25,832 nucleotides of DNA from Clostridium sp. CAG:169 (GTDB lineage Bacteria; Bacillota; Clostridia; Oscillospirales; Ruminococcaceae). The stretch is taken from positions 1 through 25,832 of the forward strand of contig FR880188.1 in the NCBI GenBank assembly GCA_000435195.1, written 5' to 3'. Position numbers and translations under genes: made by a program. Below the pieces are notes generated by a model. It was not told the DNA's origin and made no database searches. It worked only from the letters and a program-made list of their open reading frames with translations. This document shows, piece by piece, positions 15,730 to 24,151 of the stretch; the stretch's first letter is position 1; each line of letters opens with the position of its first letter.

Positions 15730-16086
15730 ATGAAAAATCCAAAGAAACTGGTGGACTGCTCCATCGTCACCCTGACCGCTTTTTTGGGCGCGCCGATCCT
15801 CTTCTTCGGCTTCGACTCGGTCACCCTGATGTCGCTGACCCTCTTTGTCCTTTTCCCGCTGGTTTGCCTGATCTGCGGCATCCTGTGCGGAAGAGAAAAC
15901 GGTCTGCACCTGCATTACCCGATTCTGGTCGCTCTTCTTTTTTTGCCCACCATTTTCCTGTTCTACGACAGCAGCGTGTGGCCGTTTTGGGTCACCTATA
16001 TTATGATTGCCTTTATCGGGGTTGCCATCGGCTACTTCATCCAGCGTGGGAATTCCAATACCAACAGCAAGGGCAGACTGCGCTAA
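15730..16086 (+). CDS. Small four-span membrane protein, unknown function
   Basis: A 118-residue protein with four hydrophobic segments, at about residues 10-30, 32-50, 58-76 and 83-103. There is a Lys-rich N-terminus (MKNPKKLVD) and a polar basic tail (QRGNSNTNSKGRLR), placing both ends in the cytoplasm if four spans are right. I do not recognise a named family. AAGGAG lies 12 bases before the ATG; the in-frame TTG at 15724 would be better spaced and adds two residues. It has its own promoter and terminator, so it is a single-gene unit, divergent from the sporulation operon. Confidence 0.8.
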   Translation: MKNPKKLVDCSIVTLTAFLGAPILFFGFDSVTLMSLTLFVLFPLVCLICGILCGRENGLHLHYPILVALLFLPTIFLFYDSSVWPFWVTYIMIAFIGVAIGYFIQRGNSNTNSKGRLR

Positions 16087-16103
16087 ACTATCTATTCTGA
16101 AAA

Positions 16104-16140
16104 AAACAGGGAGGACGCATCGGATGCGTCCTCCCTGTTT
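16104..16140. terminator. Bidirectional terminator between convergent genes
   Basis: A perfect 17-bp stem (16104-16120 with 16124-16140) and a 3-base loop, with A-rich and T-rich flanks. It separates the membrane protein gene (plus) from the radical SAM gene (minus), whose stop is 3 bp away. Confidence 0.93.
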
Positions 16141-16142
16141 TG

Positions 16143-17066
16143 CTACCGAAAAAGGCAAAGCTGTTCGTTTTGATACGGCTCTTTAGAAGCTGTGATGATC
16201 TGCTCCATCCGCCACAGGATGCCGTACTTTTTGCATTCCTCACAAAACACCTGCCACAGCTCTTTTTCATTCGGGCAGCGGTTGTCATACTGCTCACCCA
16301 ACACCAGATATTTTTTCCGAACATCTGGTCTGCTTTTTTCCAGGCACTCCAAAAAATATTCCCGCTGCCGGTCCCGCAGGGTCACTCCAAAATAAGGGTA
16401 GATAAATTTTGCTCCTGCCTGCGCACACCGCTCGACCAGCAGACGAATGTCCTTCGGATTGTCCTCCAAAAAGGGAAGGACCGGCATCAGCAGCACGCCT
16501 GCAAAGATTCCCCGTGCGCGCAGACGTTCCAGCGTTTGCAGTCGCCGGGAGGAGGAGGGTGCGTGCGGCTCCAGCTGTTCTGCCAGACGGTCATGCGGTG
16601 TGGTAATGGTGAGCTTAACCAGCGCCGGCGCATACCCTTTGATTTGCTCCAGCAGGTCGATGTCCCGCTCCACCAGGCTGCTTTTGGTGGCAATGCTGAC
16701 TCCAAAGGAGTAGCGAAGCAGCAAAGTCAGCATCCCGCGGGTTAGTCTTTGTTTTTCTTCCAGCGGATTGTATGGGTCGGACATTGAACCGGTTGCCACC
16801 ATACCTCCTTTTCGGCAGGATGCCAGCTGTTTTTGCAGCAAATCCAGCGCATCCCGCTTTGCCCGCACCTGTGAAAAATGCTCCACCCCATAGCACTCGC
16901 TGCGGCTGTCGCAATAGATACACCCATGCGGGCACCCCTGGTAGAGGTTGACATTGTAATCGCTTCCAAACCAGCTGCTGTCCTTCTTGCGGTACAAAAT
17001 CCTCTTTGCCGTCATCTGCTCCTGCACTTCTTCCATCCGTCTTTCCTTTTCCTTTCCTTCATCCAT
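16143..17066 (-). CDS. Radical SAM protein, spore-photoproduct-lyase-like (Rv2578c-type)
   Basis: A 307-residue radical SAM enzyme. The 4Fe-4S motif Cx3Cx2C is at Cys45, 49 and 52 (NLYQGCPHGCIYCDSR). It is followed by ATGSMSDPYNPLEE, a typical motif of the SPL-related radical SAM family, then a partial barrel (IATKSSLVERDIDLL, VKLTITTPHD, LMPVLPFLEDN). True SplB repairs thymine spore photoproduct. This protein belongs to the broad related group whose substrate is not established, so I do not call it splB. The start at 17066 has GGAAGG about ten bases upstream; an ATG ten codons further in (17036) is also possible. It is a single-gene unit, divergent from the helicase. Confidence 0.88.
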   Translation of the reverse strand: MDEGKEKERRMEEVQEQMTAKRILYRKKDSSWFGSDYNVNLYQGCPHGCIYCDSRSECYGVEHFSQVRAKRDALDLLQKQLASCRKGGMVATGSMSDPYNPLEEKQRLTRGMLTLLLRYSFGVSIATKSSLVERDIDLLEQIKGYAPALVKLTITTPHDRLAEQLEPHAPSSSRRLQTLERLRARGIFAGVLLMPVLPFLEDNPKDIRLLVERCAQAGAKFIYPYFGVTLRDRQREYFLECLEKSRPDVRKKYLVLGEQYDNRCPNEKELWQVFCEECKKYGILWRMEQIITASKEPYQNEQLCLFR

Positions 17067-17117
17067 CGGGATTTATCCTTCCTTTTTCGTATAGAAACGT
17101 TCTATTTTCCCAAGCCC

Positions 17118-17146
17118 GTGCAAAATCTTCCTTTTTATGGTATAAT
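17118..17146 (+). promoter_or_regulatory. Promoter for the helicase-acetyltransferase unit
   Basis: -10 TATAAT (17141-17146) is a perfect match; the -35 GTGCAA (17118-17123) is 17 bp upstream and weaker. Downstream, a 7-codon leader frame (17177-17200) ends within the purine stretch before the helicase ATG. Confidence 0.7.
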
Positions 17147-17210
17147 AGCATTATACTACAAAACGAGCAAAAGATTATGACTGAAAGCTTTGGAGGGTAA
17201 AAAAATTATT

Positions 17211-18378
17211 ATGGAGCAAAACCTCTTTTCCTCTTTGCCCGTCGATGCCGCTATCTTACAGGCGGTCGAGCAGATGGGCTTTCAACAGATGACCGAAGTG
17301 CAGAGCAAAGCAATCCCGCCGATGCTAACGGGACGAGACGTCATTGCAAAGGCACCCACCGGCACCGGCAAGACCTGTGCCTTTGGTATTCCTTTGATTC
17401 AGCGGGTGGACACCGATTCTTCCGACGTGCAGGCAATCATCCTAGCGCCTACCCGCGAGCTTGCCACCCAGATTTGTGACGACCTGCGCCAGCTGACCCA
17501 GTTTTTGCCGCAGCTGCGCACGGTGGTTGCCGCAGCTGCGCACGGTGGTGGTCTACGGCGGGCAGTCGATGGAAAAACAGAAGCAGCAGCTAAAAAAAGG
17601 CGCACAGATTCTGGTTGCCACACCCGGACGTCTGCTGGATTTGATGCAGCACCGTTCGGTCGTTTTAAGCAAGGTGAACATGGCGGTCCTCGACGAGGCG
17701 GACAAGATGCTGGACATGGGCTTTTACAAGGATGTCCGCAAGATTTTGGACAGCTTAAAAGGACTCAAGCAGATGTGTATGTTTTCTGCCACCATCTCCC
17801 GCGAGGTCATGGACATCGGCTGGCTGTACCAGCGCGACCCGGAGGAAATCACTGTGCTGCCGGTACAGGACAGCGAACCGAAGATCGACCAGTACAGCAT
17901 CCGGTGCATCGGGCGTGAGAAAATTGAAATCATCCTGCGGCTGATGAAGCAATTTGAGGTGTCGCGCGCCATTGTTTTCTGCAACACCAAGTACACCACC
18001 GGCATGGTCGCCGAGCAGCTGCACGCCCAAGGGCTAAACACCGCCTGCCTGCACGGGGATATGCGCCAGTCGGAGCGAAACAAAATCATGGAGCAGTACA
18101 AAGCTGGTGAGATCGACATTCTGGTTGCCACCGATGTAGCTGCCCGCGGCATCGACGTCAGCGACATCCAGGTTGTTTTCAACTACGACATCCCGCAGGA
18201 AAACGACGCCTATCTGCACCGCATCGGCAGGACCGGTCGTGCCAAAAAGGAAGGCATCTCCTTTGTCCTGCACTCGAAAGACGAGCAGAAGCGGCTAGAC
18301 AACATCATCCACTACACCCGCTCCCACATCATCGCGCTGGAGATGGACGGCTGGGGTGTCTTTGCACCGAAAAAATAG
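17211..18378 (+). pseudogene. DEAD-box RNA helicase, frameshifted by a 22-bp tandem duplication
   Basis: The gene encodes a DEAD-box ATP-dependent RNA helicase. The first frame has the Q motif region (MGFQQMTEVQSKAIP), motif I APTGTGKT at 48-55 and motif Ia APTRELA at 79-85. After residue 106 it runs out of frame to a stop at 17918. The second frame, open from 17527, supplies VAVLDEADKMLDMGF (motif II), FSATI (III), VATDVAARGIDV (V) and HRIGRTGRA (VI). Removing one copy of the exact repeat restores TVVVYGGQ and one 381-residue protein of normal length. As it stands neither part has a full ATPase core. All motifs are intact, so the mutation is recent. GGAGGG upstream is 14 bases from the ATG, rather far; a TTG at 17190 is the only earlier start. 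Confidence 0.92.
17505..17548 (+). repeat. Exact 22-bp tandem duplication in the helicase gene
   Basis: Positions 17505-17526 and 17527-17548 are identical, beginning TTGCCGCAGCTGCG and ending CACGGTGG. Twenty-two is not a multiple of three, so the copy shifts the frame. The unit contains the palindrome GCAGCTGC, which may favour slippage. Loss of one unit by slippage or recombination would restore the gene. Confidence 0.97.
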
Positions 18379-18404
18379 GCAACAATGAAGAGGAGGGCAT
18401 TGAA

Positions 18405-18908
18405 ATGGAACTTTTGACCACCGAACGTCTTGTTCTGCGCAATTTTACAGAGGAGGACTTGGAAAGCTTGCTGGATTACCGCAACGATGAACGTTGCTTT
18501 CGCTGGCAGCGCGGTCAATTCCGGCAGGCAGAGCCTTTGCTCAACCTCATCCACTCTTCCTCTGCGGACGATCTGAGCCACGACGGCAAAAAGCATCTTG
18601 CCATTGCACGCAAGGAGGATAACCTTTTAGTAGGTGACCTCTTCCTTTCTCTTGCAGCCCCAACCATCACCTTGGGCTACACCATCTCCTATCACTTTCA
18701 TCGACAGGGGTTTGCCTTTGAACTGTTGTCTTCTTTGACAGAACGGCTCCATCAGCTCTACCCACAGAGGGAAATGGTCTGCTGTGTTGAGCAGGAAAAC
18801 GCAGCCAGCATCGCTCTGCTGCAAAAGCTCGGGTTTGACAGCGAAGGCTACTCTGCCGCGATAGATTCGCTCATCTTTTCCCGCTACACCCAAAAAACCA
18901 ACGCATAA
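18405..18908 (+). CDS. GNAT-family N-acetyltransferase (RimJ/RimL-like)
   Basis: A 167-residue acetyltransferase. It starts MELLTTERLVLRNFTEEDL, the usual opening of the RimJ/RimL-type GNAT group. The core beta strand TLGYTISYHFHRQGFAFELL holds the acetyl-CoA pyrophosphate-loop region (RQGFA in place of the classic RGxGxA). The C-terminal CCVEQENAASIALLQKLGF is the typical ENxxSxxLLxKxGF motif. The acceptor (protein N-terminus, antibiotic or small amine) cannot be told. An AGGAGGG lies eight bases before the ATG. It starts 26 bp after the helicase and likely shares its transcript; a strong terminator follows. Confidence 0.88.
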   Translation: MELLTTERLVLRNFTEEDLESLLDYRNDERCFRWQRGQFRQAEPLLNLIHSSSADDLSHDGKKHLAIARKEDNLLVGDLFLSLAAPTITLGYTISYHFHRQGFAFELLSSLTERLHQLYPQREMVCCVEQENAASIALLQKLGFDSEGYSAAIDSLIFSRYTQKTNA

Positions 18909-18944
18909 AACAAGGTCGATTCCTTTCTGGAATCGACCTTGTTT
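18908..18944. terminator. Bidirectional terminator after the acetyltransferase gene
   Basis: A perfect 16-bp stem (18908-18923 with 18929-18944) with a 5-base loop. It begins in the stop codon of the acetyltransferase gene and ends 2 bp from the stop of the convergent minus-strand gene, serving both. Confidence 0.92.
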
Positions 18945-18946
18945 GT

Positions 18947-19387
18947 TTACCGCTTATCAAAGCCTTTGATGAGCGGATATTTTTTTGTCAGCATCATCAA
19001 AAATCCGATTTCAGCAAAGCTGTCCTTCATCCAGTAAATCTCCGAGCCGTAATGCGAGCTGCTAAAGAGCAGCTTTCCTCCTGCGTACAGATTCAAGGTA
19101 AAATATTTTAAAACCCCGTCTGCTCCCACACAGTCACCGACCAGCGCAGACAGCGCCTGCCCGGTCAACTCTCCGGCAAAAACGATTTCTTTGGTGCTGC
19201 TCTCCTGCTTTTGACCGTACTGCTGTCCAAAGGCAATTCCCTCCTGCTCGTCCTCCCAGCAGCGCACCTCAAAGCGGTCGGCGTCCTGTGCTGCTCTGCT
19301 CACCAGCTCCTTCCACCAGTCGCAGCTTTCAAAAATTTCTTTTCCTTCTTCGTTGGTCCGGTGTTCCTCAAATTCTAAAATCAGCAT
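18947..19387 (-). CDS. Conserved-looking hypothetical protein
   Basis: A 146-residue soluble acidic protein beginning MLILEFEEHRTNEEGKEIFE and ending TKKYPLIKGFDKR. I do not recognise a domain; there is no signal peptide or membrane span. The start at 19387 is chosen because AAAGGAG lies eight bases upstream. An open frame extends 60 codons further (to 19567), but its composition looks non-coding and it lacks a ribosome binding site. It is convergent with the acetyltransferase gene and shares its terminator. The 262 bases between this gene and the next hold nothing else I can support. Confidence 0.72.
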   Translation of the reverse strand: MLILEFEEHRTNEEGKEIFESCDWWKELVSRAAQDADRFEVRCWEDEQEGIAFGQQYGQKQESSTKEIVFAGELTGQALSALVGDCVGADGVLKYFTLNLYAGGKLLFSSSHYGSEIYWMKDSFAEIGFLMMLTKKYPLIKGFDKR

Positions 19388-19649
19388 TCTTGCTTTCTCC
19401 TTTCGTTCCATCTTCATTTTCCCGATTGACAGGATGGTTGTATTCCCAAAATCTCGCCAGCTCCTCTTCCACAAGACAAGCTGAAAAAACAAAATCAGTG
19501 CCATTCGTGAGATAACATCACTCTGGAAAGATCCTTCTCCCAACAAACCGGCGCTTGCATTTTCCATAATAAAAGCGACGTTGGCGCATCAGGAGCAACA
19601 GCGCAGCCAAGCGGATTCAGTTTATCTGTTCAATGGAAGTTACATTGCT

Positions 19650-19898
19650 CTAATTTATCCATTGATACGAGGAAATATATACGCTCCTATATAATTTTAA
19701 GATTGGTAAATCATCATAGATATAAAACATCAGAGGATATTTCAATAATTTATCTGGCAAGTCCTCATCAAAATCTAATATAAAACTCTCGGTTAAGCCA
19801 TCGGGTGTAGTTTTGTTACGAATAGCTATAATCAATGCAGTTTCATCAATCACAACTTTTTCGCTTGTATCTGTAAAAGCTATTTCTAATTTTTTCAT
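19650..19898 (-). CDS. Small acidic hypothetical protein
   Basis: An 82-residue protein, MKKLEIAFTDTSEKVVIDET..., with alternating hydrophobic/charged residues suggesting a small beta-rich fold (LIIAIRNK, ESFILDFDEDL, PLMFYIYDDLPILKLYRS). It is clearly more AT-rich than the genes on both sides, which hints at acquisition. The start at 19898 is preferred over an upstream one at 19922; only a weak GGTGA precedes it. No terminator follows. The 140 bases upstream to about 20040 show no clear promoter. Function unknown. Confidence 0.55.
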   Translation of the reverse strand: MKKLEIAFTDTSEKVVIDETALIIAIRNKTTPDGLTESFILDFDEDLPDKLLKYPLMFYIYDDLPILKLYRSVYISSYQWIN

Positions 19899-20041
19899 GT
19901 TATCACCGTAGCACAATTCCAATTTCTCATCATCATTCTACCATACTGCTATGAACAAATCATCTCATGTAAAACAATTTTTCTGCTCGATTATGGATGT
20001 TATGGCAACGCTGCACCCATCCTTTTAATTGGACTTGGATA

Positions 20042-20076
20042 AACAGGAAGGCTTCCCTGCGGGAAGCCTTCCTGTT
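20042..20076 (-). terminator. Hairpin terminator after pheT
   Basis: A perfect 16-bp stem (20042-20057 with 20061-20076) with a 3-base loop, 64 bp beyond the pheT stop. The T-run on the minus strand is short (GTTTAT), so termination relies mainly on the stem. Confidence 0.75.
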
Positions 20077-20139
20077 GTTTTCATAAAACAGATATTGATA
20101 CTTCTGATTGGATGCCTGTTTTGCATCCTCTCTGTCACA

Positions 20140-22518
20140 TTAGGAACGAATCTGTGCGCCCAGCTCCTCGAGTGCCTTGAGGATTTTGCTCATCGCGCCG
20201 TTGACCTCCTCGTCGGTGAGGGTGCGGTCGGAGGCACGCATACTGATGTTGAAGGCAACGCTCTTCTTCCCTTGGGCAATCTGGCTTCCTTTGTAGACGT
20301 CGAACAGCTCGATCTTCTCTAGAATCTTTCCGGCAGCGGCTTTGATTGCCTTTTCCATTGTCATCACCGGCAGTGCATCGTCGCACAGCAGTGCAAGGTC
20401 GCGGGTGGAAGCCGGGAATTTTGGCATTGGAACGTAAGAACGCTGGGTATCCATCATGGCAAACAGCTTTCTGAGTTTGAGTTTGCCCACATAGACGCGG
20501 GTATTGATGCCATAGTTTGCGCAAACCAGCGGATGAACCTCCCCGATGATGCCAAATTCTTCCCCATCCTTGGAGAGAACTGCGCAGCGTCCCGGATGGA
20601 AGGTCGGGTCGTCGGACTTGGCATCCACATCATACTCGCGGATTGCCAGGGTGTCCAGCAGGTTTTCCACCACTCCTTTAAGGGTGAAGAAGTCCTTGTC
20701 GTCCCCATACATTCCCAGCACCAGGTTTGGCACCTCGTCCGGCAGCAGCTCTCCTTCGACCGGAATGTACTCATTGCCGATTTCGTACAGAGAAACCGCG
20801 CCGTTGCGGTTGTTGTAGTTTTTAGACAGAATATCCATCATCGACGGGATGGCGTTGGTGCGCATGATGCTGGTGTCCTCGCCGAGCGGATTGCGGATGA
20901 CCACCGACTGGCGCTTCGGGTCATCCTTTGGCAGTCTAATTTTATCATACTGCTTCGGGCTGACAAACGAGTAGGTCATGATTTCATACATTCCCTGTGC
21001 CAGCATATTCTGGTTGACCACTCTTTCAAATTTCTGGTACTCGTTGTAGCCACCCTCCGGGCTTCCCTTTGCGATGGTGGTCGGGATGTTGTTATATCCG
21101 TAGAAGCGGGCAATCTCCTCTGCAATGTCTGCCTTGTGCTCTACATCCGAGCGGAAGGACGGAACGATGATTTCATCGCCCTCCATCTGGAATTGCAGGT
21201 CGGTCAGGATTTTAACCATCTGCTCCTTCGGGATGTCGGTGCCCAGGAAGCGGTTGGTCCAGTCTGCATCCAGGTGGATTCTGGTCGGCTGGTAGTTGGT
21301 GTTGTCCACGTCGATGACGCCGTCCACTACTTCGCCGGCTCCCAGCAGCTCGACCAGCTCGCAGGCACGCATCACTGCCGGCAGACAGTTCTGTGCATCC
21401 AAGCCTTTTTCAAAACGACCGGAGGATTCGGTTCTCATGCCCAGCTTTTTGGCGGTGATACGCACCGAGCTGCCCTTGAAGCAGGCGGACTCAAAGACAA
21501 CAGTGTGGGTGTTTTCATTGATGCCGCTGTGCTCGCCGCCCATGACGCCCGCTACTGCGCTTGCCTTTTCGCTGTCGGCAATCACCAGCATATCCTCGCT
21601 GAGGGTTCTGTCCACTCCGTCGAGCGTCTGGATGGTTTCGCCGGAAACAGCATTGCGGACGATAATCTTGTGGTCTTTGACATACTCGATGTCAAAGGCG
21701 TGCATCGGCTGTCCGTACTCGAGCATGACATAGTTTGTGATGTCAACGATGTTGTCGATTGGACGAACTCCGCTGGCGCGCAGACGTTCTCTCATCCAAC
21801 GTGGGGATGGACCGATTTTAACATTTTTCACGACCTTTGCGGTATAGCGTGGGCACAGCTGTGGGTTGCGCACCTCTACCGACAGATAGTCGTGGATGTC
21901 GCCGCCGCAGCCTTTGACTTGCGGAGTGTGCATCTTCAACTCTTTGCCGAAGGTAACAGCAGCTTCCCTTGCCAGACCCAGCACCGACAGGCAGTCCGGG
22001 CGGTTTGGGGTGATTTCAAATTCCACACAGGTGTCGTTGCAGCCGATGGCAGAAGCAATGTCCTGTCCTACCTGGCAGTCCTCCTGCAGCAGGAAGATGC
22101 CGTCCTCGGCAGCGTACGGAAAATCCCCTTTGGTCAGATTGAGCTCTGCAATCGAGCACATCATGCCGTTGGACATCACGCCTCTGAGCTTACCCTTTGT
22201 GATTTTGACTCCGTTTGGCAGCTGGGATTTGTGCAGAGCTGCCGGAACCATATCGCCTACATGGACATTGGAGGCTCCGGTGACAATCTGGACCGGCTCC
22301 TGCTGCCCAACATCCAGCTGGCAGATGACCAGGTGGTCAGAATCCGGGTGTGGCTCCACCGACAGAATCTTTCCTACCACTACATTTTTTACATCTTCAA
22401 ATTCGGTGGTCCAGCCCTCCACCTTGGAGCCGGACATACTCATCGCTTCGGAAAAATCCCGCATGGAGATGTCTCCAATATCTACATAATCTTTCAGCCA
22501 TCTGATCGAAAGATCCAT
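20140..22518 (-). CDS. pheT: Phenylalanyl-tRNA synthetase beta subunit
   Basis: A 792-residue subunit of the (alpha-beta)2 enzyme that charges tRNA-Phe. Domains in order: N-terminal WLKDYVDI, the EMAP/tRNA-binding domain (residues about 40-150, VVVGKILSVEPHPDSDHLVICQ), the B3/4 editing domain (about 205-380, with DITNYVMLEYGQPMHAFD), the B5 domain (about 400-475) and the catalytic-like core. It closes with the anticodon-binding FDX-ACB domain (FPASTRDLALLCDDALPV ... to the end). Length is normal and no defect is seen. GGAAGGG lies just upstream of the ATG. It follows pheS by 106 bp under the same T-box. Confidence 0.97.
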   Translation of the reverse strand: MDLSIRWLKDYVDIGDISMRDFSEAMSMSGSKVEGWTTEFEDVKNVVVGKILSVEPHPDSDHLVICQLDVGQQEPVQIVTGASNVHVGDMVPAALHKSQLPNGVKITKGKLRGVMSNGMMCSIAELNLTKGDFPYAAEDGIFLLQEDCQVGQDIASAIGCNDTCVEFEITPNRPDCLSVLGLAREAAVTFGKELKMHTPQVKGCGGDIHDYLSVEVRNPQLCPRYTAKVVKNVKIGPSPRWMRERLRASGVRPIDNIVDITNYVMLEYGQPMHAFDIEYVKDHKIIVRNAVSGETIQTLDGVDRTLSEDMLVIADSEKASAVAGVMGGEHSGINENTHTVVFESACFKGSSVRITAKKLGMRTESSGRFEKGLDAQNCLPAVMRACELVELLGAGEVVDGVIDVDNTNYQPTRIHLDADWTNRFLGTDIPKEQMVKILTDLQFQMEGDEIIVPSFRSDVEHKADIAEEIARFYGYNNIPTTIAKGSPEGGYNEYQKFERVVNQNMLAQGMYEIMTYSFVSPKQYDKIRLPKDDPKRQSVVIRNPLGEDTSIMRTNAIPSMMDILSKNYNNRNGAVSLYEIGNEYIPVEGELLPDEVPNLVLGMYGDDKDFFTLKGVVENLLDTLAIREYDVDAKSDDPTFHPGRCAVLSKDGEEFGIIGEVHPLVCANYGINTRVYVGKLKLRKLFAMMDTQRSYVPMPKFPASTRDLALLCDDALPVMTMEKAIKAAAGKILEKIELFDVYKGSQIAQGKKSVAFNISMRASDRTLTDEEVNGAMSKILKALEELGAQIRS

Positions 22519-22624
22519 GATTTACCCTTCCTTTCTTGCTTTACCCGCAGACTGCCGCAGGCAAAAGCTCCCTTATCTTGCAGTATGAATGATTTTTAAA
22601 AGAAACGCTTTTCCAGCCGTTTGA

Positions 22625-23644
22625 TTAGAACTGGTTGAGGAAGCGGATGTCGTTATCATAGAACAGGCGCAGGTCGTCGATGTTGTAGCGCATCATAACC
22701 ATACGCTCCAGACCCATACCGAACGCAAAGCCGCTGTATTCCTCCGGGTCGATGCCGCAGTTGGTCAGCACCTTTGGATGTACCATTCCGCAGCCGAGGA
22801 TTTCGATCCAACCCTCGCCCTTGCACAGGCTGCATCCTTCGCCGTGGCAGTGGAAGCACTGAACGTCCAGCTCGGCAGAAGGCTCAGTGAATGGGAAGTG
22901 GTGCGGTCTGAAACGAACAACGGTATCCTCGCCGTACAGTTTTTTAACAAACACCTCCAGGGTACCCTTCAGGTCTGCCATAGTGATGTTTTTATCTACC
23001 ACCAGACCCTCTACCTGATGGAACAGAGGGGAGTGGGTCGCATCCACCTCGTCTGCACGGTACACACGACCCGGAGCCAGGATGCGGATTGGCGGCTTCT
23101 GGTTTTCCATAACGCGGATCTGGATTGGGGAGGTCTGTGTTCTCAAAACAACGTTGTCGTTGATGTAGAAGGTGTCCTGTGTGTCGCGCGCCGGATGGTC
23201 CTTTGGAATATTGAGCGCTTCAAAGTTATAGTAGTCCAGCTCGACCTCGGGACCCTGTGCAATCTCAAAGCCCATGCCGATGACGATTTCTTTGAGCTCG
23301 TCGAGCACCACCGTCAGCGGATGTCTTTTGCCGATGACATTCTTTTTGCCCGGCAGGGTAACGTCCAGCGTTTCGGTAGCCAGACGCAGGTCGAGCATCT
23401 TATTTTCCAGCTCCGATTTGGTCTGCTCCAGTTTTTCCTCGATGTCGCCTCTGACCTGGTTTGCCAGCTGACCGATGACCGGTCTTTCCTCCGCAGACAG
23501 CTTGCCCATCTGCTTTAAGATGGCAGTCAACTCACCTTTTTTTCCAAGATATTTTACTCGAACAGCGTCCAGAGCCTTCAGGTCCTGAGACTGTGCAAGT
23601 TCTTCAAACGCTTTTTTTGCGATTGCTTCCAACTGCTCCTTCAT
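22625..23644 (-). CDS. pheS: Phenylalanyl-tRNA synthetase alpha subunit
   Basis: A 339-residue catalytic subunit. There is an N-terminal coiled coil (residues 1-90, tRNA contact), then GKRHPLTVVLDELKEI. Class II motif 2 is at RFRPHHFPFTEPSAELDV and motif 3 at GFAFGMGLERMVMMRYNIDD. A cysteine cluster CFHCHGEGCSLC near residue 260 is a common insertion in bacterial PheS. Length is normal. The start codon at 23644 has AAAGGA about eight bases upstream. It is the first gene of the T-box-controlled pheST operon. Confidence 0.97.
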   Translation of the reverse strand: MKEQLEAIAKKAFEELAQSQDLKALDAVRVKYLGKKGELTAILKQMGKLSAEERPVIGQLANQVRGDIEEKLEQTKSELENKMLDLRLATETLDVTLPGKKNVIGKRHPLTVVLDELKEIVIGMGFEIAQGPEVELDYYNFEALNIPKDHPARDTQDTFYINDNVVLRTQTSPIQIRVMENQKPPIRILAPGRVYRADEVDATHSPLFHQVEGLVVDKNITMADLKGTLEVFVKKLYGEDTVVRFRPHHFPFTEPSAELDVQCFHCHGEGCSLCKGEGWIEILGCGMVHPKVLTNCGIDPEEYSGFAFGMGLERMVMMRYNIDDLRLFYDNDIRFLNQF

Positions 23645-23664
23645 TCTCTGTCATTCCTTTCATC

Positions 23665-23977
23665 AATACAGTTTTTGCGCATAAAAAAGGCTTTCCGCCC
23701 CTCGACGCCTTCGTGACGTCTGGGACGAAAAGCCAGGTAACTTTCCGCGGTACCACCCATCTTCCGGTCCAACCGGACCGGCAGCTTCATTGTGCAGATA
23801 ACGGTGCCCTCCGTTCCTTTCTACTGCTGTTTCAAAAGGACCGCTCCCAGGTGAAGGTTCACACCCTTGTCTGTCTGCGCCGCTTTCAGCCTGTGACGGA
23901 CGCTCTCTGTCGGACAGCTTGCTTTCAAGATGCTACTGGACCTGTTCCTTGCGTTTTTATGCAATTTATTCTGGATG
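23665..23977 (-). promoter_or_regulatory. T-box leader for pheST (tRNA-Phe sensing)
   Basis: A leader of about 310 bases. The conserved T-box TGGGTGGTACCGCGG is at 23760-23746 on the minus strand, upstream of a long terminator. The antiterminator/terminator helix pairs 23722-23734 with 23689-23700, followed by a run of T (23683-23688). A candidate specifier triplet TTC (Phe) lies at 23855-23853 in a purine-rich stem-I loop. Uncharged tRNA-Phe would pair with specifier and T-box and prevent termination, so pheST is induced when phenylalanine runs short. The specifier position is inferred by eye. Confidence 0.92.
23683..23734 (-). terminator. T-box-controlled intrinsic terminator
   Basis: GGCTTTTCGTCCC (23734-23722) pairs with GGGCGGAAAGCC (23700-23689), with an extra inner helix, and is followed by six T. 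It lies about 40 bp before pheS and is the regulated stop of the leader. Confidence 0.9.
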
Positions 23978-23983
23978 TTTTTT

Positions 23984-24012
23984 AGGATAACACAACTTGT
24001 GGTCGGTTTCAA
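23984..24012 (-). promoter_or_regulatory. Promoter for the pheST leader
   Basis: On the minus strand, -35 TTGAAA (24012-24007) and -10 TATCCT (23989-23984) with a 17-bp spacer. Start near 23977 gives a full T-box leader. Confidence 0.65.
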
Positions 24013-24093
24013 GTGGTAAATGGGTGCTTCTTTTGTTTTTTCACAAATTTCTGCGATTTTCCACAAAATTTCCCCACACCCTGCCCGCGCACA

Positions 24094-24123
24094 TTGCCGC
24101 AAAGGGCAGGTTTATGGTACAAT
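24094..24123 (+). promoter_or_regulatory. Promoter for arsM
   Basis: -35 TTGCCG (24094-24099) and -10 TACAAT (24118-24123) with an 18-bp spacer. Transcription would start about 20 bp before the start codon region. No ArsR-type operator dyad is obvious here. Confidence 0.6.
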
Positions 24124-24151
24124 CAAAAGGATTACCGAAAGGAGAACAAAA

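Noticed and set aside
17177..17200. Seven-codon leader peptide before the helicase
   Set aside because: Too short to support; it merely spans the ribosome binding site. Mentioned with the promoter only.
19388..19567. 60-codon N-terminal extension of the hypothetical gene ending at 18947
   Set aside because: A good ribosome binding site sits just before the internal ATG at 19387; the extension looks non-coding.
20533..22599. Long plus-strand open frame (688 codons) opposite pheT
   Set aside because: It is the antisense shadow of pheT, created by the codon bias of that gene; the pheT protein is fully conserved on the other strand.
22778..23518. Plus-strand frame of 246 codons opposite pheS
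   Set aside because: Antisense shadow of a clearly conserved gene.
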